The notes beneath the pieces are model-generated. The model had not been told where the DNA came from. It saw nothing but the letters and a program-made list of their open reading frames with translations, and searched no databases. A program made the position numbers and the translations under genes. Positions 1 through 5,950 of a DNA stretch of 6,119 nucleotides are shown in pieces. The stretch spans positions 1 through 6,119 of the forward strand of contig QMPB01000305.1 in the NCBI GenBank assembly GCA_003648395.1, written 5' to 3'. This DNA is from Bacteroidota bacterium. GTDB lineage: Bacteria; Bacteroidota; Bacteroidia; Bacteroidales; UBA1556. How positions within the stretch are numbered: position 1 is the stretch's first letter; the number at the start of each line of letters is the position of its first letter.

Positions 1-2442
1 TCCAGAGAACTCGAATAATGGTTGAGCAAATTGTGAATTCTTCACATTCTTCATTTTATCAACTACATTCTCTTTGTATCCAACTTCACCATCCAAATAA
101 TTCCAACGATCTATCTCATCTAATTGAGTAGTTGCATCAGTCATAATTAATGATTTTTCCTTAGAAGGACAAACATCAGCACAAATACCACAACCAGTAC
201 AGTCAAGGGTACTTACTTGAATACGGAATTCATATTCTTTTATTTGACCTTTTCCTGTAATTGTTTCGGTTCCTTCAGGAGCATTTGCAACATCATTCTC
301 ATCTAATAAGAAAGGACGAATAGCAGCATGAGGACAAACATAAGAACATTGATTACACTGAATACAGTTGTCAGCTTGCCACTCAGGAACTTCTACAGCA
401 ATACCACGCTTTTCATAAGCAGTAGTACCAGCAGGGAAAGTACCATCTTCTCTTCCTACAAAAGTAGAAACAGGAAGAGTATCTCCTTGCTGCGCATCAA
501 TTACTTTGGCAACATTCTTAACAAAATCAGGAAGTTTCACCTTAGACTCAGGAACTATAGAAGTAACCTCTAAACTAGCCCAATCTGCAGGAACGTCAAT
601 CTTAATAACATCTTCTCCTGCGTCAACAGCTTTATAATTCATATTTACAATCTTCTCACCTTTTTTACCATAAGACTTAACAATGAATTTCTTCATTTCA
701 TCTTTAGCTTGATCATAAGGGATAATATCAGCTAATTTAAAAAATGCTGATTGCATGATTGTATTAGTTCTATTTCCAAGACCAATTTCTGCAGCAAGTT
801 TAGTTGCGTTAATAATGTAGAACTTGATATTATGCTCTGCCATATACTGTTTAAAGTAATTTGGTAGCTGTTTAATAGTTTTTTCTTTGTCGTAAATACT
901 ATTTAATAAAAATGTACCACCATCTTTTAAGCCTTTTAGCATTTCGTACTTAGTTAAATAAGCAGGAACATGACAAGCAATAAAAGAAGGATTGTTTACT
1001 AAATATGGAGAAGTGATAGGCTCATTACCAAAACGTAAGTGAGAGTTAGTAAAACCACCAGACTTCTTACTATCGTAAGAGAAATATGCTTGGCAATACA
1101 TATCAGTATTCTCACCAATAATTTTAATTGAGTTTTTATTGGCTCCAACAGTACCATCTGCACCTAAACCATAAAATTTAGCTTCAATTGTACTTTCTTT
1201 AGAACAATTAATCTCTGGTAATAAAGGAAGAGACTTGAATGAAACATCATCAATAATACCTACAGTAAATCCAGTAATAGGATTTTCAGAAGCTAAGTTA
1301 TTATACACAGACTGAATCATTGAAGGAGTAGTATCTTTAGAACTTAAACCATAACGACCACCAATAATCATAGGTGCATTCTCTTGACCATAGAATAAGT
1401 CACGAATATCAAGATACATTGGTTCTCCATTAGCTCCAATTTCTTTCGTCCTGTCTAGTACAGCAATATGCTTAACTGTATTAGGAAATACTTTCATAAA
1501 GTATTTCTTAGAAAATGGGCGGTAAAGGTGACAAGTAATTAAACCAATCTTTTTACCATTATTTTTTCTTTCGTAATCAATAGTTTCTTTGATAGTGTCA
1601 TTAATAGAACCCATGGCTACAACAATATCCGTAGCTTCAGGATCACCATAATATGTAAATGGATGATACTCACGACCAGTGATTTTTTGTAATTCAACCA
1701 TATACTCTTCTACTAAATCAGGAATCTCATCATAGAAATTATTTATAACCTCACGAGATTGGAAATAAATATCTGGATTCTGAGCAGTACCACGAGTTAC
1801 AGGATTCTCTGGGTTAAGAGCTCCATCGCGGAATTTTTGAAGTGCATCATAATCTATTAATTTAGAAATAGCATCTTGATCCATTGCTTCAACTTTTTGT
1901 ATTTCGTGAGAAGTACGGAAACCATCAAAGAAATGAAGGAAAGGGATACGAGTTTTGATGGCTGCAAGGTGTGCAATACCAGCAATATCCATAATTTCTT
2001 GTGCATTACTTGTTGCTAGCATAGCAAAACCTGTTTGACGTACTGCCATTACATCACTATGATCACCAAAAATTGAAAGTGCTTGTGCTGCAATGCTACG
2101 CGCACTTACGTGAAATACTCCTGGTAATAATTCTCCCGATATTTTATACATATTAGGAATCATAAGGAGAAGCCCCTGAGAAGCTGTAAATGTAGTCGTT
2201 AAAGCTCCTGCTTGCAATGAACCATGAACAGCACCAGCTGCTCCTGCTTCTGACTGCATCTCACTTACGTGAACAGTACTTCCTAAAATATTCTTTTTAC
2301 CATTGGCTGCCCATTGGTCAACATACTCCGCCATATCAGATGATGGAGTAATAGGATAAATTGCAGCAACTTCGCTAAACATATAAGCGATATAAGCTGC
2401 AGCTTGATTACCCTCTAAGGTTAAAAACTTTTTCTTACTCAT
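1..2442 (-). CDS. nifJ: Pyruvate:ferredoxin (flavodoxin) oxidoreductase, 3'-truncated by window edge
   Basis: Single-chain PFOR that oxidatively decarboxylates pyruvate with CoA to acetyl-CoA and CO2, passing electrons to ferredoxin or flavodoxin in the cytoplasm. The reading frame is open from ATG at 2442 to the window edge (814 codons); the family is about 1,170-1,200 residues, so roughly the last third is missing. Visible in order: N-terminal pyruvate/TPP domain with YPITPSS (residues 29-35), the TPP-activating Glu in SEMQSEAG (E65) and the substrate-binding Arg in HVSARS (R115), matching T31, E64 and R114 of the Desulfovibrio africanus enzyme; the EKR-domain signature YEKR (676-679); then two 4Fe-4S ferredoxin motifs, C693/C696/C699-C703P and C748/C751/C754-C758P. 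The frame ends at LFEFSG, just before the proximal-cluster cysteines and TPP domain. The start is supported by the usual short family N-terminus (GNQAAAYIAY at 11-20). No upstream partner is co-transcribed closely. Confidence 0.96.
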   Translation of the reverse strand, partial: MSKKKFLTLEGNQAAAYIAYMFSEVAAIYPITPSSDMAEYVDQWAANGKKNILGSTVHVSEMQSEAGAAGAVHGSLQAGALTTTFTASQGLLLMIPNMYKISGELLPGVFHVSARSIAAQALSIFGDHSDVMAVRQTGFAMLATSNAQEIMDIAGIAHLAAIKTRIPFLHFFDGFRTSHEIQKVEAMDQDAISKLIDYDALQKFRDGALNPENPVTRGTAQNPDIYFQSREVINNFYDEIPDLVEEYMVELQKITGREYHPFTYYGDPEATDIVVAMGSINDTIKETIDYERKNNGKKIGLITCHLYRPFSKKYFMKVFPNTVKHIAVLDRTKEIGANGEPMYLDIRDLFYGQENAPMIIGGRYGLSSKDTTPSMIQSVYNNLASENPITGFTVGIIDDVSFKSLPLLPEINCSKESTIEAKFYGLGADGTVGANKNSIKIIGENTDMYCQAYFSYDSKKSGGFTNSHLRFGNEPITSPYLVNNPSFIACHVPAYLTKYEMLKGLKDGGTFLLNSIYDKEKTIKQLPNYFKQYMAEHNIKFYIINATKLAAEIGLGNRTNTIMQSAFFKLADIIPYDQAKDEMKKFIVKSYGKKGEKIVNMNYKAVDAGEDVIKIDVPADWASLEVTSIVPESKVKLPDFVKNVAKVIDAQQGDTLPVSTFVGREDGTFPAGTTAYEKRGIAVEVPEWQADNCIQCNQCSYVCPHAAIRPFLLDENDVANAPEGTETITGKGQIKEYEFRIQVSTLDCTGCGICADVCPSKEKSLIMTDATTQLDEIDRWNYLDGEVGYKENVVDKMKNVKNSQFAQPLFEFSG

Positions 2443-2541
2443 GTTATGTTGTTTTAAGTCTATTTAGATGCAAGAAAGCATCCTTTTGACATTATTAAAT
2501 AACGATTTTATTTGCTTTTTTCAATTCATAAAAAAGCATTG

Positions 2542-2549
2542 CAAAATTA
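2542..2549 (-). promoter_or_regulatory. Bacteroidota-type -7 box for PFOR
   Basis: The minus strand reads TAATTTTG followed by C, a full match to the Bacteroidota -7 consensus TAnnTTTG. It lies about 100 bases upstream of the PFOR ATG, giving an inferred leader of roughly 90 nt. No TTTG/TTG -33 element is seen at the expected distance; the upstream stretch is instead A-tract rich, which could compensate as an UP-like element. Confidence 0.5.
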
Positions 2550-2662
2550 GTAATTATTTTTGTCTTTTTTGATTGTTTTTAGCTTTGAATTTCTAAGCAA
2601 TTTATTAATATTGGAAAATTACATCTAGCTGTTAACCTGAACCTTACACGCTTCATCCTTAG

Positions 2663-2677
2663 TTAGAATCATTCTAA
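2663..2677. promoter_or_regulatory. Perfect 7-1-7 palindrome, Fur/PerR-box-like operator candidate
   Basis: TTAGAAT-C-ATTCTAA is a perfect inverted repeat with 7-bp arms and one central base, the geometry of Fur-family boxes; it differs from the PerR consensus TTATAATnATTATAA by one symmetric base pair. A further half-site TTCTAAA follows at 2681-2687, so TTCTAAA occurs twice at a 9-bp step (2672 and 2681). It sits about 115-130 bp upstream of the PFOR -7 box, far for a classical repressor site. Regulation of the oxygen-sensitive PFOR by a Fur-family protein is inference. Confidence 0.25.
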
Positions 2678-2787
2678 ATGTTCTAAAGCCTAATTATTAC
2701 TCTATTAATTTAAGAATATTAACATTAATGCCTGCTTAAAAAAAACAAATATCAATAAGTAATTGCAATAATGAAAATTACCTAAAC

Positions 2788-4188
2788 TCATATTTTAGAA
2801 TATAAATAATCGTAGAACACCTTGACCAAAGTAAGCTCCTTCTTTAAATATTTAATAATTGCAGCATGTTTTTCTTCGCTTTTTTTATGTCCTCTGAGAA
2901 TCTCATCATAATATTGAGCTGCAACAATATCACTTTCTACTGACTTCCAAACTGGTTTTATTCCTAAAGCTTTTGATAATTCTTTATTGGAAAAATCCTG
3001 AGTCATTGCTGGATGATAAAAGCAATTATTAGTACAAACTGACCTTAAGTCTAATAAATCAATACCAGAGTTCTTATTATTATAACAAGTAAACCTTTTA
3101 TTATCTGTCAAATTATTTATCATTTGTAATATTTCATTATTTGGATTTGCTTTACCCTCAGAAATAAACAACTCAATTTCACCATCGTCCTCCAATGACA
3201 TAATAGCAAAAGCAAAAGCCAATTGTTGATATGGTTTTGTTTTATCATACAGTGGAAGTGCAGGTATAAAATTTAATATTTTAATTGCAAATTTACCTTT
3301 TGCATCAATCTTAAACCTATTAAGTTTAGATATGAAATCTTCTGACAATGACAAAACAGCCTTCTTGCTTATTTGTACTTCTATTTGCTGTTTTTGAACT
3401 GCTGTAATATTTGAATCACCTTTAAGATCAATTAATTCAGTCTTATTCTTTAAATACTCATACTTATCATCATATTTAATTGATGGAATATCAAAAACCG
3501 AAGGTTTCTTCAATCCTTTCCAGCAATGACCAATAAAATCACAGTCATATGGATCAAAGCAATGCTTTCCAATTTCAATTTTTGGTGAATGATCTCCACT
3601 TAGAACTTCAATCTGATTATTTATATTTTTTTCAACCTGCTTGTATCGTTTTTTAACCTCTTCAGTTACATCAGTAGTAATGAAAAGTTTTTCCTTTTCT
3701 ATTTCTCCATTTCTAATATAGTTTTCATCAATATGAATTAATGAAAACGAGTTAATTTTTATTCCTGCATTTATCAGAACAAAAAATTGAAGAGCAGCAT
3801 CTTTATAATATATTTCACTAAGCGATTTTGAGCTTTTTACTTCGTAAGCATCCCAATAATCTCCATTTTTTACTAAAATATCAAGTAGAATAAGTGTTCT
3901 ATTAGCCTGAAAAGCTGCCTCGTATATTACTTCTTGACCTGTTTCAACTAGTTCTGCTGTTCTAATTACGGCTTTTCTATATTGAGAAGGATGTTTTGGT
4001 CCAGCATCTATTCCTCCAGGAAATAATTCTTGTGCATAAATTCCAACATTGGTTCCTCTACTAAATATAGCAAGACGTTCAGCAGGCATTCTATCTCTAA
4101 GAAATGGCCTTTTCTTATGTAAGTATAATTGCTTAAGGCATTGTTCACCTTTGATGTATGTTGATTTTGAAAGAATGTGCTTTTCCAT
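2788..4188 (-). CDS. DUF2779-family protein: Cas4-like PD-(D/E)XK nuclease with degenerate RNase H-like C-terminus
   Basis: A 466-residue protein of the DUF2779 family; its cellular role is unknown to me. Residues 1-230 look like a Cas4/RecB-type nuclease: N-terminal Cys in EQCLKQLYLHK (C17), E90 in the YEAAF strand, D103 in LLDILV, the E116-V-K118 catalytic pair in WDAYEVKSS, a helix with Q134 (ALQFFVL), and three further cysteines C210, C216, C222 (HCFDPYDCDFIGHCW) that with C17 can ligate a 4Fe-4S cluster. Residues about 297-466 align to the DUF2779 domain proper (PALPLYDKTKPYQQLAF at 309-325, FYHP at 390-393, a final helix at 444-463), but the usual acidic positions are changed: the LDFET-like strand reads LNFI (305-308), and the terminal YCxxDT-like motif reads YLKKEL (447-452). 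Start ATG at 4188 fits a promoter 20 bp upstream. It is divergent from the dehydrogenase gene and upstream of PFOR in the same direction, with a 345-bp gap, so probably its own transcript. Confidence 0.85.
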   Translation of the reverse strand: MEKHILSKSTYIKGEQCLKQLYLHKKRPFLRDRMPAERLAIFSRGTNVGIYAQELFPGGIDAGPKHPSQYRKAVIRTAELVETGQEVIYEAAFQANRTLILLDILVKNGDYWDAYEVKSSKSLSEIYYKDAALQFFVLINAGIKINSFSLIHIDENYIRNGEIEKEKLFITTDVTEEVKKRYKQVEKNINNQIEVLSGDHSPKIEIGKHCFDPYDCDFIGHCWKGLKKPSVFDIPSIKYDDKYEYLKNKTELIDLKGDSNITAVQKQQIEVQISKKAVLSLSEDFISKLNRFKIDAKGKFAIKILNFIPALPLYDKTKPYQQLAFAFAIMSLEDDGEIELFISEGKANPNNEILQMINNLTDNKRFTCYNNKNSGIDLLDLRSVCTNNCFYHPAMTQDFSNKELSKALGIKPVWKSVESDIVAAQYYDEILRGHKKSEEKHAAIIKYLKKELTLVKVFYDYLYSKI

Positions 4189-4207
4189 AATATAAAATAT
4201 TTGACTG

Positions 4208-4236
4208 CAAATATAACTATATCTGTAACTTCACAA
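4208..4236 (-). promoter_or_regulatory. Bacteroidota promoter for the DUF2779 gene
   Basis: On the minus strand, TTG (4236-4234) is followed after 18 bases by TATATTTG (4215-4208) and a C, a full match to the -7 consensus TAnnTTTG with a plausible -33 element. The -7 box ends 19 bases before the start codon, implying a short leader. The site lies in the 209-bp divergent region shared with the acyl-CoA dehydrogenase gene, for which I see no equally good plus-strand promoter. Confidence 0.6.
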
Positions 4237-4397
4237 GCAGTTTAGTTACAATACTAATCTCATAATACTCCTCTAAATTCATTGCAAATTGAAGCAATAT
4301 TTTTACTAAATTGCAGCTCATTTTTAATGAAGGAAACTTTATTATTATGCTCTGAAAATACTAGACAATTATTAAATAAACATATATAAACACAGAG

Positions 4398-5540
4398 ATG
4401 ATAGATTTTAGATTAGATGACAAGCAATTAGCTATTCAAGAGAAGTATCGTGATTTCACGAACAGAATGATTATTCCAAATGCAAGAAAATATGACAAGT
4501 TAGCTGAATTCCCTTGGCCCGTAATTAAGTCAGCTTATGAAGAAGGAATAATGAACGGTCCACTTCCAACTAAGTTTGGAGGCAAAGGTTATTCTCTATT
4601 AGAAGGAGCTATTGCTGCTGAAGAATTAGGAGCAGGTTGTATTGGTATTGGAATTGGAATTGAAGCAAATACTTTGGCTCTTACTCCACTTTTATTAGCT
4701 GCAAACGAAGAACAACAAGATAGATTCTATGGTAGAATTCAAGAGGAGAAAGGTGTAGCTGCTTATGCTTTAACTGAGCCAAATGCTGGTTCTGATGTTC
4801 AAGGTATTAAAACTACGGCGATTAGAAAAGGAGATAAATATATTATTAATGGGCATAAGAGATTTATCACTAATGCTGAAGTTGCTACTTTCTTGACCGT
4901 TTTTGCATTAACTGATCCATCCAGAGGAAGTAGAAGTTTATCTGCTATTGTTGTTCCTAGAGATACACCAGGCGTTGAAATTAAGCCTCGTATGCAAAAG
5001 ATGGGTCAAAAAGCCTCTGTACAGAATGAAATTATTTTCACTGATGTAGAAGTTCCTGTGACTAACCTATTAGGACAAGAAGGCCATGGTTTCTTAATTG
5101 CTATGAAAACATTTGACAGAACTCGTAACGGTGTTGGTTCTTTAGCTCTTGGAGCTGCACGCGCTGCTTTTGAAACTTCTCGTGACTGGGCTAAGAATAG
5201 AATACAATTTGGAAAACCAATTTCTGCTCAGCAAGTAATTGCATTTATGTTAGCAGATATGGCTACAACACTTGAAGCCACTCGTGCTTTAGTTTGGCAA
5301 GCAGCTTCTGCTTACGACCAAGGTTTAAAGAAAGCTTCAATGTATTCTGCAATGGCTAAGTTATATGCTTCTGACAATGCTATGAAAATTGCTACTGATG
5401 CAGTTCAGATAATGGCTGGTGACGGTTATTCTGAGGACTATCTTGTAGAAAAGATTATGCGTGATGTTAAGCTAAATCAGATTTACGAAGGAACGAACCA
5501 AGTACAGAGATTAGTAATTTCTAAATCAGTATTACGATAA
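4398..5540 (+). CDS. Acyl-CoA dehydrogenase, medium/short-chain type
   Basis: FAD-dependent flavoenzyme that introduces a trans-2,3 double bond into acyl-CoA, the first step of beta-oxidation (or, in anaerobes, butyryl-CoA-type chemistry), handing electrons to electron-transferring flavoprotein. At 380 residues it has the standard length and looks complete. N-terminal helical domain 1-120; middle beta domain with the FAD/substrate signature YALTEPNAGSD (123-133) and NGHKRFITNA (151-160); C-terminal helical domain with FGKPISAQQ (271-279), LADMA (285-289) and the catalytic base E364 in QIYEGTNQVQR (361-371), the position of Glu376 in mammalian MCAD. DGYSEDYLVEKIMRD (342-356) precedes it as in the family. 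Chain-length preference cannot be read from sequence. The leader (ACACAGAG before ATG) has no strong Shine-Dalgarno, normal for Bacteroidota. No ETF or other beta-oxidation gene is adjacent here; the next downstream DNA is the hairpin array. Confidence 0.95.
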   Translation: MIDFRLDDKQLAIQEKYRDFTNRMIIPNARKYDKLAEFPWPVIKSAYEEGIMNGPLPTKFGGKGYSLLEGAIAAEELGAGCIGIGIGIEANTLALTPLLLAANEEQQDRFYGRIQEEKGVAAYALTEPNAGSDVQGIKTTAIRKGDKYIINGHKRFITNAEVATFLTVFALTDPSRGSRSLSAIVVPRDTPGVEIKPRMQKMGQKASVQNEIIFTDVEVPVTNLLGQEGHGFLIAMKTFDRTRNGVGSLALGAARAAFETSRDWAKNRIQFGKPISAQQVIAFMLADMATTLEATRALVWQAASAYDQGLKKASMYSAMAKLYASDNAMKIATDAVQIMAGDGYSEDYLVEKIMRDVKLNQIYEGTNQVQRLVISKSVLR

Positions 5541-5549
5541 TATGTTAGA

Positions 5550-5565
5550 CGGTCAATCCTGATCG
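5550..5565 (+). repeat. Degenerate type A hairpin (A0), array start
   Basis: cggtca-atcc-tgatcg forms six pairs, one of them G-T. It starts ten bases after the dehydrogenase stop codon. The outer stem pairs of the consensus are lost and the loop reads ATCC instead of TTCC. The preceding flank is GTTAGA rather than GTACA. It is the most decayed A copy. Confidence 0.7.
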
Positions 5566-5582
5566 ATTTATTTGAATACATT

Positions 5583-5630
5583 AATCACTCAGTAATGAGT
5601 GATTACATAAAGCGGTCATTCTTGATCGCT
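5583..5630. repeat. BIME-like pair 1 (B1 hairpin 5583-5604, A1 hairpin 5611-5630)
   Basis: B1 is a perfect 9-bp stem with loop GTAA; relative to other B copies one stem pair is changed on both arms (G-C to A-T), preserving pairing. A1 has an 8-bp stem with one G-T pair and loop TTCT, and is followed by a T-run. The spacer between them reads ACATAA in place of the usual ACGTAC. Confidence 0.85.
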
Positions 5631-5634
5631 TTTT
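5609..5634 (+). terminator. Possible rho-independent terminator of the acyl-CoA dehydrogenase gene, built from hairpin A1
   Basis: The A1 stem extends by two A-T pairs (5609-5610 with 5631-5632), giving about ten pairs with one G-T and a four-base loop, followed on the plus strand by five T (5630-5634). It lies about 70 bp past the dehydrogenase stop. The other A hairpins lack such a T-run, so this one copy may have been recruited as a terminator. Confidence 0.4.
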
Positions 5635-5645
5635 ATATATATACT

Positions 5646-5694
5646 AATCGCTCAAGAATGAGCGATTTACGTACAACGGTCATTCCTGACCGCT
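5646..5694. repeat. BIME-like pair 2 (B2 5646-5667, A2 5675-5694)
   Basis: B2 is a perfect 9-bp stem with loop AGAA. A2 has a perfect 6-bp inner stem with loop TTCC and one outer mismatch (A at 5676 where the consensus has G). The spacer TACGTAC (5668-5674) contains the palindrome TACGTA. Confidence 0.88.
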
Positions 5695-5711
5695 ATCTTT
5701 GTGGATATACT

Positions 5712-5759
5712 AATCGCTCAAGAAAGAGCGATTACGTACAGCCATCATTCCTGACCGCT
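5712..5759. repeat. BIME-like pair 3 (B3 5712-5733, A3 5740-5759)
   Basis: B3 has eight stem pairs and an A-A mismatch beside the loop. A3 has two adjacent mid-stem mismatches (CA at 5743-5744 where the consensus has GG). Spacer ACGTAC is conserved. This pair is structurally the weakest of the internal ones. Confidence 0.82.
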
Positions 5760-5774
5760 ATATTTGAATATAAT

Positions 5775-5823
5775 AATCGCTCAGGAATGAGCGATTTACG
5801 TACAGCGGTCATTCTTGATCGCT
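5775..5823. repeat. BIME-like pair 4 (B4 5775-5796, A4 5804-5823)
   Basis: B4 is a perfect 9-bp stem with loop GGAA, the exact complement of the A loop TTCC. A4 has an 8-bp stem with one G-T pair and loop TTCT. Spacer TACGTAC is intact. The following spacer is almost identical to that after pair 5. Confidence 0.9.
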
Positions 5824-5840
5824 TGTCTATTTGAATTAAT

Positions 5841-5887
5841 ATCGCTCAGGAATGAGCGATTACGTACAGCTGTCATTCCTGACCGCT
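5841..5887. repeat. BIME-like pair 5 (B5 5841-5860, A5 5868-5887)
   Basis: B5 is a perfect 8-bp stem with loop GGAA. A5 has loop TTCC and a single T-C mismatch (5871/5884). Pair 4 and pair 5 with their downstream spacers are near-identical apart from a few substitutions and one base of length, suggesting recent duplication. Confidence 0.9.
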
Positions 5888-5904
5888 TGTCTATTTGAAA
5901 TAAT

Positions 5905-5924
5905 ATCGCTCAGGAATAAGCGAT
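5905..5924 (-). repeat. Terminal unpaired type B hairpin (B6)
   Basis: atcgctca-ggaa-taagcgat is the last element, with one C-A mismatch in the stem. It has no A partner: after TTTACG the sequence leaves the repeat pattern and runs into the RAYT promoter region. It therefore marks the junction between array and transposase gene. Confidence 0.85.
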
Positions 5925-5950
5925 TTACGAAAGATAATAAACAAAAGTAG

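Larger units (their letters stand above)
2443..2787. other. Intergenic region between the DUF2779 gene and PFOR
   Basis: This 345-bp stretch is very AT-rich and holds no convincing gene on either strand. Read on the minus strand it contains: a weak possible terminator after the DUF2779 gene (stem 2776-2781/2759-2764, then a run of eight T at 2745-2738, with 13 bases between stem and T-run); a Fur/PerR-like palindrome at 2663-2677 with a third half-site; a slightly GC-richer patch (about 2625-2680) with a 15-codon ORF; A-rich tracts at 2550-2580; the PFOR -7 box at 2542-2549; and a 5-bp stem-loop (2467-2471/2478-2482) in the presumed PFOR leader. I recognise no tRNA, riboswitch or known RNA motif. 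Confidence 0.7.
5550..5924. repeat. REP/BIME-like array: twelve alternating hairpins, ~64-bp period
   Basis: The 422-bp gene-free stretch after the dehydrogenase gene is filled by two palindrome types in strict alternation. Type A (consensus agcggtca-TTCC-tgaccgct): 5550-5565 (degenerate), 5611-5630, 5675-5694, 5740-5759, 5804-5823, 5868-5887. Type B (consensus atcgctca-GGAA-tgagcgat): 5583-5604, 5646-5667, 5712-5733, 5775-5796, 5841-5860, 5905-5924. Loop centres are 27-28 bp apart within a B-A pair and 36-38 bp between A and the next B, so the whole repeats every 63-65 bp. The pair spacer is TTACGTACA with minor variants; the longer spacer often contains TATTTGAA. B read on the minus strand is A with two changed stem pairs, so the array consists of inverted copies of one REP family. 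The RAYT gene begins 39 bp after the last hairpin. Not CRISPR: the spacers are conserved, short, and the repeats are palindromic. Confidence 0.9.

Noticed and set aside
328..573. Plus-strand 81-codon open frame
   Set aside because: It lies wholly antisense inside the PFOR gene, over the first iron-sulfur cluster region, and its translation is low-complexity (Ser/Arg/Asn/Thr rich) with no family resemblance.
2759..2781. Terminator after the DUF2779 gene
   Set aside because: The 6-bp stem is almost all A-T, has an 11-base loop, and is 13 bases away from the T-run; too weak to list as a feature.
4281..4304. Stem-loop attgc/gcaat followed by T-rich sequence in the divergent region
   Set aside because: Only five pairs with an eight-base loop; it lies between two divergent gene starts, where a terminator is not expected.
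4189..4397. A clear plus-strand promoter for the acyl-CoA dehydrogenase gene
   Set aside because: No sequence matches TAnnTTTG with a spaced TTTG on the plus strand; the closest (TAAATTG near 4306) is too poor to call.
5595..5834. Plus-strand 79-codon open frame
   Set aside because: It is a translation of the hairpin array: the peptide is built of repeated NRSRMSD-like pieces because successive hairpins happen to fall in the same frame. It has no leader or independent coding signal.
5550..5924. CRISPR array
   Set aside because: The intervals between repeats are conserved rather than unique, are only about 6-17 bp between hairpins, and the repeats alternate in orientation. No cas genes are present; the Cas4-like fold of the DUF2779 protein belongs to another family and lies across the dehydrogenase gene.
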